A DNA stretch of 64,000 nt from Paenibacillus lactis (lineage in GTDB: Bacteria > Bacillota > Bacilli > Paenibacillales > Paenibacillaceae), in contig NZ_JAGGKI010000012.1 of the NCBI RefSeq assembly GCF_017873605.1, positions 62,001-126,000 of the forward strand, written 5' to 3'. Below the pieces are notes generated by a model. The model searched no databases. It was not told where the DNA came from and worked only from the letters and a program-made list of their open reading frames with translations. The position numbers and the translations under genes were made by a program. Position 1 is the stretch's first letter. Each line of letters starts with the position of its first letter. Below, in pieces: positions 24,495-33,026 of the stretch.

Positions 24495-25658
24495 ATGACG
24501 AATAATCAACGAACGGAAGCGGTGTATATCCATATTCCGTTCTGCACGAATAAATGCTTTTACTGCGATTTTAATTCCTACGTTTTGAAGGATCAGCCGG
24601 TTATGGACTATCTGCGGGCACTGGATCACGAAATGGAATTGACGGTCAAAGCCCATCCTCCGGGAGCAATCAAGAGCATCTTTGTCGGCGGGGGAACACC
24701 GACGGTTCTAAAGCCGGATGAAATGGAGTACTTTCTGCATAGCGTCAAGCGGCATTTTCCGGTGTGGTCGGACGATATCGAGTTCTCGATGGAGGCGAAT
24801 CCCGGGACAACGGATCTGGAGAAGCTTAAGGTTATGCGCGAAGGCGGAGTGAACCGGATCAGCTTCGGCGTTCAGGCCTTCCAGAACAGCCTGTTGTCCG
24901 GAATCGGTCGCATCCATGATACGGATGATGTGTACCGCAGCCTGGATAACGCGAGAGCCGCAGGTTTTGACAACATGTCCATCGACCTGATGTTCGGCCT
25001 GCCGAATCAAACCTTGGAGATGCTGGCGGAAAGCGTGGATAAGGCGCTGGAGCTCAGGCTTCCCCATTACTCCATCTACAGCCTGAAGGTGGAGGAGAAT
25101 ACGTTGTTCCATACCATGTACCAGAAAAATCAGCTCCCGCTTCCAGATGAAGAGGATGAGCTGAACATGTATCTTCTATTAATGGAGCGCATGAAGGCGG
25201 CAGGCTATAAGCAGTATGAGATCAGTAACTTTGCGAAGCCTGGTTACGAGAGCCGCCACAATATGACGTACTGGCGCAATGAGGATTACTACGGGCTTGG
25301 CGCCGGAGCTCACGGTTATATCAACCGTCAGCGCCACGTAAATATTAAGGGAGTGAACCCTTATAATGAAGCGGCAAGAACCGGGCTGCCGCGGCTGGAA
25401 AGCTTCGAGGTATCAAGAGAGGAAGCGATGGAGGATTTCTTGATGGTCGGACTCCGCGTCCTGGACGGTATTTCCCGGACCCGATTCGAACAGCAGTTCG
25501 ATGCTTCGTTGGACGAGGTATTCAAGCGTCCCCTGAGCAAAATGGTGAGCGCGGGCTTGCTTGAAACGACGGAGGATGGGTACAGGCTGAGCTCTAAAGG
25601 CATCCTGTTCGGCAATGAAGTGTTCGCCGAATTTATCGGCACCCTGTCGGCAAATTAA
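24495..25658 (+). CDS. hemW: Radical SAM heme chaperone HemW
   Basis: 387 residues. The radical SAM cluster motif CTNKCFYC (CxxxCxxC) is at about 17-24, GGGTPT near 57, and the SAM-binding strands SMEANPGT and SIDLMFGLPNQT follow. The pattern, and the position between lepA and hrcA, match HemW (formerly called HemN in B. subtilis), which moves heme to target proteins. It lacks the extra N-terminal cysteine context of true coproporphyrinogen dehydrogenases, as expected of HemW. A purine-rich site precedes ATG 24495. Confidence 0.95.
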   Translation: MTNNQRTEAVYIHIPFCTNKCFYCDFNSYVLKDQPVMDYLRALDHEMELTVKAHPPGAIKSIFVGGGTPTVLKPDEMEYFLHSVKRHFPVWSDDIEFSMEANPGTTDLEKLKVMREGGVNRISFGVQAFQNSLLSGIGRIHDTDDVYRSLDNARAAGFDNMSIDLMFGLPNQTLEMLAESVDKALELRLPHYSIYSLKVEENTLFHTMYQKNQLPLPDEEDELNMYLLLMERMKAAGYKQYEISNFAKPGYESRHNMTYWRNEDYYGLGAGAHGYINRQRHVNIKGVNPYNEAARTGLPRLESFEVSREEAMEDFLMVGLRVLDGISRTRFEQQFDASLDEVFKRPLSKMVSAGLLETTEDGYRLSSKGILFGNEVFAEFIGTLSAN

Positions 25659-25735
25659 TCTATTGAACTTTTATGCGCTCTGTTGTATATTTATCCAAGA
25701 CATATGACGGAGCGTGCAAAGGGGAGACGAGGATT

Positions 25736-26197
25736 ATGCCGGCGGTATGCAGAAAGGCCAGATTAGAGGATGTTGAGCCGCTGTATCAGATGATTCAAGG
25801 CTACGCCGAGAAAGGAATTATGCTTCCAAGATCCAGAGCGGTGCTCGAGAAGCAGATTGGGGAATTCGTCGTGGCTGAAGCGGAAGGGAAAGTCATCGGC
25901 TGCGGTTCACTGTGCCAGCTTGGGAACGATCTCGTAGAAATCCGTTCGCTGGGGATCTCGGAAGGCTACAAGGGGCAGGGCATCGGCTCCATGCTGGTGG
26001 ATTCGCTGCTGGAGGAAGCCAAGCGCCGGGAAATCCCGAAAGTAATGGCCTTGACGTACGAAGTATCCTTTTTCATGAAAAACGGCTTTGCCGTCGTCGA
26101 GAAGGAGATTTTTCCCGAGAAGGTGTGGACCGATTGCATCCATTGCAAAAAGCAGCACGCCTGTGACGAAATAGCTGTGCTTAAAGTACTGAACTGA
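25736..26197 (+). CDS. ArgA-like GNAT N-acetyltransferase
   Basis: 153 residues. A GNAT fold with the acetyl-CoA loop GISEGYKGQGIGSMLV, N-terminal RKARLEDVEPLYQMI, the central VIGCGSLCQL strand and the ending DCIHCKKQHACDEIAV, whose three cysteines may bind metal. It resembles the short ArgA-type proteins described as N-acetylglutamate synthases in actinobacteria, but the substrate here is unproven. Start is ATG 25736 with GAGG upstream; an ATG at 25673 lacks a site. It sits between hemW and hrcA, where B. subtilis has no gene, and its end is two bases from the hrcA -35 box. Confidence 0.75.
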   Translation: MPAVCRKARLEDVEPLYQMIQGYAEKGIMLPRSRAVLEKQIGEFVVAEAEGKVIGCGSLCQLGNDLVEIRSLGISEGYKGQGIGSMLVDSLLEEAKRREIPKVMALTYEVSFFMKNGFAVVEKEIFPEKVWTDCIHCKKQHACDEIAVLKVLN

Positions 26198-26198
26198 C

Positions 26199-26228
26199 TT
26201 GACAATCCTCAGGTCGGTTTGGTATTTT
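26199..26228 (+). promoter_or_regulatory. Sigma-A promoter of the hrcA-dnaK operon
   Basis: Consensus TTGACA at 26199-26204, an 18-nt spacer and TATTTT at 26223-26228. The start point near 26235 lies immediately before the CIRCE element. Confidence 0.75.
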
Positions 26229-26239
26229 TGTTATATCGG

Positions 26240-26266
26240 TTAGCACTCGATGGCGATGAGTGCTAA
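26240..26266. promoter_or_regulatory. CIRCE operator
   Basis: TTAGCACTC, 9 nt, GAGTGCTAA: a perfect match to the inverted repeat bound by HrcA. It lies between the promoter and hrcA, so the whole heat-shock operon should be repressed by its own first gene product and released on heat stress. Confidence 0.98.
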
Positions 26267-26304
26267 CGATTGTAAGATAGGCAGTCTATAAGGAGGGGAG
26301 CGAC

Positions 26305-27339
26305 ATGTTAACTGATCGTCAGCGCTTGATTTTGAACGCTATTGTGGATGACTACATCCGTTCGGCGGAGCCGGTTGGTTCAAGAAGCATTTCTAAACGC
26401 GGGGATGTTGGCTACAGCCCGGCAACCATTCGCAATGAAATGGCTGATTTGGAGGAGCTCGGGTTTCTTGAGCAGCCCCATACGTCGGCAGGGCGAATTC
26501 CGTCTCATAAGGGATACCGTTATTATGTCGATCATCTCACCTCGTCGTTTTCCTTGAATCCTGAGGAACTGCATATGATGAAATCGTTTTTTGCGGAAAA
26601 ACTGAACGTCATGGAGCAGATGATTCAGCATGCTGCAGGTATTTTGTCGCAGATGACCAATTACACTTCCATCCTGCTGGGACCGGAAGTTTTTCATACG
26701 TCCTTACGCCACTTCCAGCTTCTGCCTCTAAATGAAGGCCAGGCGGTTGCCATCATCGTGACCAGCACGGGCCAAGTGGAGAATAAGATCGTGTCGATTC
26801 CGCAAGGGGTTTCCGTTTCGGAATTGGAGCAGGTGGTAAATCTCCTTAACGAGAAGCTGGTCAACGTTCCTTTGTATAAGCTCAAGACCCGGCTCTACAC
26901 GGAGCTCGGGGCAGAGATGCAGCGCCACATCGCGCATTACGAAGAGCTTATGAAGGTGCTGGACATTGCGCTCGAGAACGAGCCCGACCACCGCGACGTG
27001 TATCTCAGCGGTACGACCAATATGCTGAATCAGCCGGAATTCAAGGATGTCGACAAGGTTCGGGACATCTTCGAGCTTCTCGAGCAGACGCCGGCACTGA
27101 TGAAGCTGATGGCACCGGCACCGGGAGAGCACGGTGTGCAAGTACGAATCGGCACGGAGAATACGCATGAAGCGATATCCAACTGTAGCCTGATTACGGC
27201 TACTTATTCTATAGATGGCAAGGCCGTCGGCTCCATCGGCATACTGGGGCCAACGCGAATGGAATACGCAAGGGTGATCGGCATCTTGAACGTGTTGTCC
27301 CATGACCTGACGAAGCTGCTGTCACACTGGTATAAATAA
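26305..27339 (+). CDS. hrcA: Heat-inducible transcription repressor HrcA
   Basis: 344 residues of normal length. The N-terminal winged helix (SRSISKRGDVGYSPATIRNEMADLEELGFL, about 23-53) binds CIRCE, and the GAF-like and dimerisation domains follow (EQPHTSAGRIPSHKGYRYYVD, then IGTENTHEAISNCSLITATY and GSIGILGPTRMEYARVI). HrcA needs the GroE chaperonin to stay active, so free chaperonin is the stress signal. AAGGAGGGGAG lies upstream of the ATG. First gene of the operon; the chaperonin gene follows after 13 nt. Confidence 0.98.
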   Translation: MLTDRQRLILNAIVDDYIRSAEPVGSRSISKRGDVGYSPATIRNEMADLEELGFLEQPHTSAGRIPSHKGYRYYVDHLTSSFSLNPEELHMMKSFFAEKLNVMEQMIQHAAGILSQMTNYTSILLGPEVFHTSLRHFQLLPLNEGQAVAIIVTSTGQVENKIVSIPQGVSVSELEQVVNLLNEKLVNVPLYKLKTRLYTELGAEMQRHIAHYEELMKVLDIALENEPDHRDVYLSGTTNMLNQPEFKDVDKVRDIFELLEQTPALMKLMAPAPGEHGVQVRIGTENTHEAISNCSLITATYSIDGKAVGSIGILGPTRMEYARVIGILNVLSHDLTKLLSHWYK

Positions 27340-27352
27340 AGGAGCGAGCCTT

Positions 27353-28888
27353 ATGAGCCAAGGACAACACAGCCATGTGGACGGCGATGAACGCTATTCA
27401 ACGCTGCTGAACAACAGCAATGCCGTCCGGGCCGTCACATCCGCTGTGGAAGGGACGCTCGGGCCCAAGGGGCTCGATGTAATGCTTGTCGGCCCGCGCG
27501 GCGAAGTGGTCATTACGAACGACGGCGTGACGATATTGGACAAAATGGACGTAAGCCACCCGGCGGCCCGCCTGTTGATCCAGGTGGCCCGCGCGCAGCA
27601 GGAGAAGATCGGGGACGGCACCACGACGGCTACCATTCTTGCAGGGGCACTGGTTCAGGAAGGCGTCTCGCGCATTATCCGCGGCGTGCCGGCTTCCAAG
27701 GTTGTGGAAGGAATGCGCCAGGGGATCGATCGGGCGCTTGAACTGCTGTCCGGCCGCGTCCGTGTCATTGAAGGGTTGGACGACCCGCTTCTGGAACGCA
27801 CGGTCTATGTAGCCGGGCGTGAGCGAAAGGATATCGTTGCGCTCGTTATGGAAGCGGCCCGCAAGGCCGGCATGCAGCGCCTTCATGATCCTTCTTATTC
27901 GCTTGCGGACAGTATAATTGCGCTGGAGAATGCCGACAATGAGGTGTTCGAAGGTGTCTTGCTTCGGCAGAAGCCGATCTTTACCCGCGACTACCTTCAG
28001 TACAGCGATGCGAAGGTGCTCGTGCTGCTGGATGCGCTTGAGCCTGACGAGCTGGATGAAGAAGTGCTGACAACCGAAGCGGGCTTCGCGCAGTATATGG
28101 ATCTGCGGAATCGGTTCGCTGCCGATCTGGAGCGCTTGTCCGCATTGTCGGTGAAGCTGATCCTGCTGGAGAAAGGCATTCATCCTGATGCGGAGCAGTT
28201 CTGCCTCGATCACGGAATCATGGTCGTACCGCGCGTATCCCGCGCGGATTTGAAGCGAGTCTGTGACATGACGGGGGCGACACCTATACGCCGAAAGGCG
28301 TTACATAAAGATTCGGAGCAGCTTGCTGCTCTTCTCGGTGACAGCCCGCGCGTCTCTTATGATGAAACGATCGGCAAAATCAGGCTGGCCAGCGGCCGCA
28401 GGGAACGGATCGTGACGGTGATCGTAGGCGCGAGCACCTCCGAAGTGGTCGGCGAGTCCGCCAGAATAGCAGGTGATGCGGCTTCCGCCCTGCAGGCCGC
28501 CATTACCGGCGGCGTGCTTCCGGGCGGCGGAACGAGCGAGCTTGCCGTTTCCTATGCGCTCGAGCGGATCCGCGAGGCGCAGAAGGGGATGGAAGCGTTC
28601 GGATTCGAAGCCGTGTCTGCGGCGCTGCGCAAGCCGATGTCGCAGATCCTGCTGAATGCGGGCTACAACCCGCTGGAGAAGATGGAGGAGGTGCGTGCCG
28701 CGCAAATCCGTTCGGGCTCCGATTCCATGGGGCTTGACTGTGACACCGGCACCGTCGTCGACTATGAGGAGCTGGGGGTGCTGGATCCCGCGCCGGTGAA
28801 GCTTCACGGCCTGCGGGCTGCGGGAGAAGTGGCGGCGGCCGTCCTCCGGATTCATCATGTGATCAAAATGAAAGAAATCAACGAATAG
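27353..28888 (+). CDS. Archaeal-type (group III) chaperonin in the dnaK operon
   Basis: 511 residues of the TCP-1/Cpn60 superfamily. ATPase motifs are intact: LGPKG (36-40), ITNDGVTIL (54-62), GDGTTTA (87-93), Asp375 in AGDAAS and GGGTSE (391-396). The wording is that of group II chaperonins, not GroEL: VVITNDGVTIL.KMDVSHPAA instead of the GroEL form. Residues about 235-265 occupy the place of the helical protrusion that acts as a built-in lid, and LLEKGIHPDAEQF and GIMVVPRV match thermosome apical strands. Bacterial proteins of this kind are known as group III chaperonins, which work without GroES. No groES-like gene lies nearby. It sits between hrcA and grpE, so CIRCE should control it. The client set is unknown; a normal groESL is expected elsewhere. 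Confidence 0.88.
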   Translation: MSQGQHSHVDGDERYSTLLNNSNAVRAVTSAVEGTLGPKGLDVMLVGPRGEVVITNDGVTILDKMDVSHPAARLLIQVARAQQEKIGDGTTTATILAGALVQEGVSRIIRGVPASKVVEGMRQGIDRALELLSGRVRVIEGLDDPLLERTVYVAGRERKDIVALVMEAARKAGMQRLHDPSYSLADSIIALENADNEVFEGVLLRQKPIFTRDYLQYSDAKVLVLLDALEPDELDEEVLTTEAGFAQYMDLRNRFAADLERLSALSVKLILLEKGIHPDAEQFCLDHGIMVVPRVSRADLKRVCDMTGATPIRRKALHKDSEQLAALLGDSPRVSYDETIGKIRLASGRRERIVTVIVGASTSEVVGESARIAGDAASALQAAITGGVLPGGGTSELAVSYALERIREAQKGMEAFGFEAVSAALRKPMSQILLNAGYNPLEKMEEVRAAQIRSGSDSMGLDCDTGTVVDYEELGVLDPAPVKLHGLRAAGEVAAAVLRIHHVIKMKEINE

Positions 28889-28985
28889 GCATCTTAGAAT
28901 CAGGGACCGGATGACCAGATACGATGGGAACACAGCCCGCGGGCATGCAACAGCAGGCTTACAATATGAAGGAGGTGGACGCGTC

Positions 28986-29609
28986 TTGAATAAAGAGCAG
29001 AAGGATGCCGTTCAAGATACAGTAACTGAAGAGATGGAACACAATATGGAGGAAACCCCGAGCACGGAGGAAGAGGTTGTTAACGAGGAGGCCGTTGCCG
29101 GCGCCGAGCAGGAGGGCGCTCCTGCGGATCAGCCAGAGGAAGGCGAGAGCGATGCCCATGCGGCCGAGATTGCGAAGCTTCAGGCTGAAGTTGCTGAGCA
29201 TCAGCAGCGTGCGCTGCGTGCACAAGCGGATTTTGATAACTTCCGCAGACGTACGCAGAAGGAGAAGGAGGAGCTGGCGAAGTATGCTTCGTCGAAGCTC
29301 ATTGTCGAGCTGCTGCCTGTTATCGACAACTTCGAGCGCGCCTTTCAGGCTGCCGAGGGCAGTCCGGAGTTCGAATCGTTCTCCAAGGGAATCAGCATGA
29401 TTTTCCGTCAGCTGGAATCCGTTCTCGAAAATGAAGGCTTGAAGGCGATGAACAGCGTAGGCGAGCCGTTCAATCCCGAGTATCATCAGGCCATCATGCA
29501 GGTGGAGAGCGATGAGCATGAGGAAGGCATCGTTGTCGAGGAAGTGCAGAAGGGCTACATGCTGAAAGATAAAGTGCTTAGACCTGCTATGGTTAAAGTG
29601 AGCATGTAA
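28986..29609 (+). CDS. grpE: Nucleotide exchange factor GrpE
   Basis: 207 residues. An acidic, disordered N-terminus (about 1-60) is followed by a long coiled coil (KLQAEVAEHQQRALRAQADFDNFRRRTQKEKEEL) and the C-terminal beta domain (NPEYHQAIMQVESDEHEEGIV, GYMLKDKVLRPAMVKV). GrpE releases ADP from DnaK. TTG 28986 is preferred because a perfect AAGGAGGTG lies 8 nt upstream; an in-frame ATG at 28911 has no site. It follows the chaperonin by 97 nt. Confidence 0.96.
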   Translation: MNKEQKDAVQDTVTEEMEHNMEETPSTEEEVVNEEAVAGAEQEGAPADQPEEGESDAHAAEIAKLQAEVAEHQQRALRAQADFDNFRRRTQKEKEELAKYASSKLIVELLPVIDNFERAFQAAEGSPEFESFSKGISMIFRQLESVLENEGLKAMNSVGEPFNPEYHQAIMQVESDEHEEGIVVEEVQKGYMLKDKVLRPAMVKVSM

Positions 29610-29610
29610 G

Positions 29611-29630
29611 CGGCCACTCGCTTGGCCGTT
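29611..29630 (+). other. Short hairpin between grpE and dnaK
   Basis: CGGCCA at 29611-29616 pairs with TGGCCG at 29623-29628. It has only two T residues after it, so it is more likely an RNA processing or stability element of the operon transcript than a full terminator. Confidence 0.45.
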
Positions 29631-29698
29631 TATCATATATAGCAAGCTTGTGAATCTCATACGGATTTCGTGTGAATAAATAAGGGAGGATTTTTTTC

Positions 29699-31537
29699 AT
29701 GAGTAAAGTTATTGGTATTGACCTTGGAACCACAAACTCCTGCGTCGCTGTTATGGAGGGCGGGGAGGCTGTCGTTATTCCTAACCCGGAAGGCGGACGT
29801 ACGACCCCTTCGGTCGTAGGCTTTAAAAAGGACGGGGAGCGCATTGTCGGCGACACGGCTAAGCGCCAAGCGATCACGAACCCGGACCGCACGATCATTT
29901 CGATCAAGCGTCATATGGGTACCAACCATAAAGAAACGATTGACGGCAAAGAGTATACGCCGCAAGAAATTTCCGCGATCATTCTGCAAAAGCTGAAATC
30001 CGACGCGGAAGCTTACCTGGGCCAACCCGTAACCCAAGCGGTTATCACGGTTCCTGCATACTTTAATGACAGCCAGCGTCAAGCAACCAAGGACGCAGGC
30101 AAGATTGCCGGTCTTGAAGTGCTTCGTATCGTTAACGAGCCGACAGCTGCAGCTTTGGCGTACGGTATGGAAAAAGCGGAAGATCAAACGATCCTCGTGT
30201 ATGACCTCGGGGGCGGTACGTTCGACGTTTCCATCCTGGAACTCGGCGACGGCTTCTTCGAAGTAAAGGCAACCAGCGGTGACAACCAGCTGGGCGGCGA
30301 CGACTTTGACCAAGTCATCATCGACTATCTGGTGGCTGAATTCAAGAAAGAGCAGGGCATCGATTTGAGCAAAGACAAAGCGGCGGTTCAACGTCTGAAG
30401 GACGCTGCGGAAAAAGCGAAAAAGGAACTGTCCGGCGTACTGACAACAACGATCTCCCTGCCGTTCATCACGGTTGCTGACGGCGTGCCTCAGCACCTTG
30501 AAATCAACCTGACCCGCGCTAAATTCGAGGAATTGTCCGCGGATCTCGTAGAGCGTACGCTTGGACCGACTCGCCAAGCACTGAGCGATGCCGGCCTGAC
30601 GGCGAACGATATCGACAAGGTCGTTCTTGTCGGCGGCTCCACACGGATTCCGGCCGTACAGGAAGCCATCAAGAGACTGACCGGCAAAGAGCCGCACAAA
30701 GGCGTTAACCCGGACGAGGTCGTAGCCCTCGGCGCTGCTGTCCAAGCAGGCGTATTGACCGGCGACGTGAAAGACGTCGTTCTGCTTGACGTAACTCCGC
30801 TGTCCCTCGGTATCGAAACGGCTGGCGGCGTATTTACGAAAATGATCGAACGCAACACGACGATCCCGACAAGCAAATCCCAAATTTTCTCCACGTATGC
30901 CGACAACCAGCCTAGCGTTGAAATTCACGTCCTGCAGGGCGAGCGCGAAATGGCGGCTGGCAACAAGACGCTTGGACGCTTCATGCTGGGAGATATCCCT
31001 CCGGCACCTCGCGGCGTGCCGCAAATCGAAGTTACGTTCGATATCGATGCGAACGGTATCGTTAACGTTTCGGCAACCGACAAGGGAACCGGCAAGAGCC
31101 AGAAAATCACCATCACTTCTTCCAGCGGCCTGAGCGACGAGGAAGTCGAAAAAATGATGAAGGATGCCGAGCTTCACGCAGAGGAAGATCGGAAGCGCAA
31201 AGAGCTTGTTGAGGCTCGCAACAATGCCGACCAGCTCGTATACACAACCGAGAAGACCATTAAGGACCTCGGCGACAAAGTCGACGCTTCGGAAGTGGAG
31301 AAGGCGAACGAAGCGAAAGACAAGGTGAAGAAGGCGCTGGAATCCGACAATCTGGAGGAGATCAAAGCCGCTACCGAGGAGCTGACCCAAGTGGTGCAGC
31401 AGCTGTCCGTGAAGCTGTATGAGCAAGCCGCACAAGCGCAGCAAGGCGCTGAAGGCGGAGATGCCGGCACTGCGAACAAGGATAACGTCGTAGACGCTGA
31501 CTACGAGGTTGTTGACGAAGACAAAAACAAAGGTTAA
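29699..31537 (+). CDS. dnaK: Chaperone DnaK (Hsp70)
   Basis: 612 residues, the length usual for Gram-positive DnaK, which lacks a 24-residue insertion found in Gram-negative proteins. The ATPase domain has IGIDLGTTNSC, VYDLGGGTFDVS and VLVGGSTRIP; the substrate domain begins at LLDVTPLSLGIE, and the acidic tail ends in DYEVVDEDKNKG. GGGAGGA precedes the ATG. It works with GrpE and DnaJ from the same operon on unfolded proteins. Confidence 0.99.
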   Translation: MSKVIGIDLGTTNSCVAVMEGGEAVVIPNPEGGRTTPSVVGFKKDGERIVGDTAKRQAITNPDRTIISIKRHMGTNHKETIDGKEYTPQEISAIILQKLKSDAEAYLGQPVTQAVITVPAYFNDSQRQATKDAGKIAGLEVLRIVNEPTAAALAYGMEKAEDQTILVYDLGGGTFDVSILELGDGFFEVKATSGDNQLGGDDFDQVIIDYLVAEFKKEQGIDLSKDKAAVQRLKDAAEKAKKELSGVLTTTISLPFITVADGVPQHLEINLTRAKFEELSADLVERTLGPTRQALSDAGLTANDIDKVVLVGGSTRIPAVQEAIKRLTGKEPHKGVNPDEVVALGAAVQAGVLTGDVKDVVLLDVTPLSLGIETAGGVFTKMIERNTTIPTSKSQIFSTYADNQPSVEIHVLQGEREMAAGNKTLGRFMLGDIPPAPRGVPQIEVTFDIDANGIVNVSATDKGTGKSQKITITSSSGLSDEEVEKMMKDAELHAEEDRKRKELVEARNNADQLVYTTEKTIKDLGDKVDASEVEKANEAKDKVKKALESDNLEEIKAATEELTQVVQQLSVKLYEQAAQAQQGAEGGDAGTANKDNVVDADYEVVDEDKNKG

Positions 31538-31554
31538 TCTGAATAGATTGCATG

Positions 31555-31598
31555 GGAAGGTCAAAGCTGCGCATCTTCGCACTTTGACTTTCCTTTTG
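31555..31598 (+). terminator. Hairpin between dnaK and dnaJ, probable partial terminator
   Basis: GGAAGGTCAAAG at 31555-31566 pairs over 12 bp, one of them G-U, with CTTTGACTTTCC at 31582-31593, then TTTT. Read-through is required for dnaJ unless it has its own promoter, so it may set the DnaK to DnaJ ratio. Confidence 0.6.
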
Positions 31599-31631
31599 CC
31601 CTAGGAATCAAGAAGAGATGGGGGTGAAACC

Positions 31632-32750
31632 GTGGCTGATAAGCGTGATTATTATGAGGTACTAGGTGTCGGCAAGCAGGCATCGGAGGATGAGATCAAG
31701 AAGGCGTACCGGAAGCTCGCGCGCCAATATCATCCCGATGTCAACAAAGCGGCTGACGCGGAAGCCAAATTCAAGGAAGTGAAAGAGGCTTACGATGTAT
31801 TGAGCGATAGTCAAAAGCGTGCGAGATACGACCAATATGGTCATATTGATCCGAACCAGGGAATGGGCGGAGGCGGTTTCTCCGGTGACTTCGGCGGTTT
31901 TGGAGATATATTCGATATGTTCTTCGGCGGCAATGGACGCCGTGATCCGAATGCGCCTCAGCGGGGGAACGATTTGCAGTACACGATGACGGTGGAGTTC
32001 AAGGAAGCGGTATTCGGCAAGGAAACGGATATTACGATTCCTAGAACAGAGACATGCGATACCTGTCACGGTTCAGGAGCGAAGCCGGGGACTAAGCCGC
32101 ATACCTGCTCCGTCTGCCACGGAACGGGGCAGCAGGAGGTCGTGCAGAATACGCCGTTCGGCCGCATGGTCAATCGGCGCGCCTGCTCGAACTGTAACGG
32201 AACCGGGAAAATCATCAAGGATCGCTGCGGCACCTGCGCCGGAAGCGGCAAGGTCAAGAAGCAGCGCAAAATTCATGTCCGCATTCCGGCGGGTGTGGAT
32301 GACGGGGCCCAGCTTCGGATGACCGGCGAGGGCGAAGGCGGTCTGCGCGGCGGCCCGGCGGGCGACTTGTACATCGTCATTCGCGTGAAGCCGCATGATT
32401 TCTTCGAGCGCGAGGGCGACGACATCTATTGCGAAGTGCCGCTGACGTTTGCCCAAGCAGCCCTTGGCGATGAGATCGAGATCCCGACCTTGACGGAGAA
32501 AGTCCGGCTGAAGATTCCGGCAGGAACGCAAACCGGAACCTTCTTCCGCCTGAAAGGCAAAGGGGTCCCTCGCCTGCGCGGCATGGGACAGGGCGACCAG
32601 CACGTCAAGGTGGTCGTTGTTACCCCAAGCAAACTGAGCGAGGAGCAGAAGGAGCTGCTGCGTCAATTCGCGTCGCTTGAAGGCGAAGAGACCCATGAGC
32701 AGGAGCAATCCTTTTTTGACCGTGTAAAAAAAGCCTTTCGCGGCGACTAA
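31632..32750 (+). CDS. dnaJ: Co-chaperone DnaJ
   Basis: 372 residues. The J domain carries the HPD tripeptide (YHPDVNK, near residue 33), followed by a Gly/Phe-rich stretch (GMGGGGFSGDFGGFGD). The zinc domain has four repeats: CDTCHGSG, CSVCHGTG, CSNCNGTG and CGTCAGSG. The C-terminal substrate domains end at a normal length. DnaJ delivers clients to DnaK and stimulates its ATPase. It starts with GTG 31632 after GAGATGGGGGTG, and is the last gene of the heat-shock operon. Confidence 0.99.
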   Translation: MADKRDYYEVLGVGKQASEDEIKKAYRKLARQYHPDVNKAADAEAKFKEVKEAYDVLSDSQKRARYDQYGHIDPNQGMGGGGFSGDFGGFGDIFDMFFGGNGRRDPNAPQRGNDLQYTMTVEFKEAVFGKETDITIPRTETCDTCHGSGAKPGTKPHTCSVCHGTGQQEVVQNTPFGRMVNRRACSNCNGTGKIIKDRCGTCAGSGKVKKQRKIHVRIPAGVDDGAQLRMTGEGEGGLRGGPAGDLYIVIRVKPHDFFEREGDDIYCEVPLTFAQAALGDEIEIPTLTEKVRLKIPAGTQTGTFFRLKGKGVPRLRGMGQGDQHVKVVVVTPSKLSEEQKELLRQFASLEGEETHEQEQSFFDRVKKAFRGD

Positions 32751-32838
32751 TGATCATTAGGGAGCCGGCTTAGAGGGCTACTATCCTCTTCGCTTCGGTA
32801 CTACCGTATCGAAACGCTAGCAGCAGAGCAAGTAATAA

Positions 32839-32899
32839 GAAACCGTCCTTTTTGGAGTGGAGGCATGAGGCCCCTGCTCGAAAAAGGGCGGTTTTTTTG
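32839..32899 (+). terminator. Terminator of the hrcA-dnaJ operon
   Basis: AAACCGTCCTTTTT near 32840 pairs with AAAAAGGGCGGTTT near 32881 (one G-U pair) across a loop of about 30 nt, followed by a run of T. Confidence 0.8.
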
Positions 32900-33026
32900 T
32901 GCTCTCCTCCCTTCATCACCATGCGCTGTCCTCAAAAGGAATAAAAGGGGCGGGCGCGAAGCAACCTAGGGAAGGTTCGTTCCGGAAGCAGCGGATAGTA
33001 TCTAAACGAAATGCAGGTGAAACCAT

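Noticed and set aside
29657..31582. A 641-codon open frame on the strand opposite dnaK
   Set aside because: Long antisense frames opposite dnaK are a well-known artefact of its codon usage; no start signal or homologous protein is visible.
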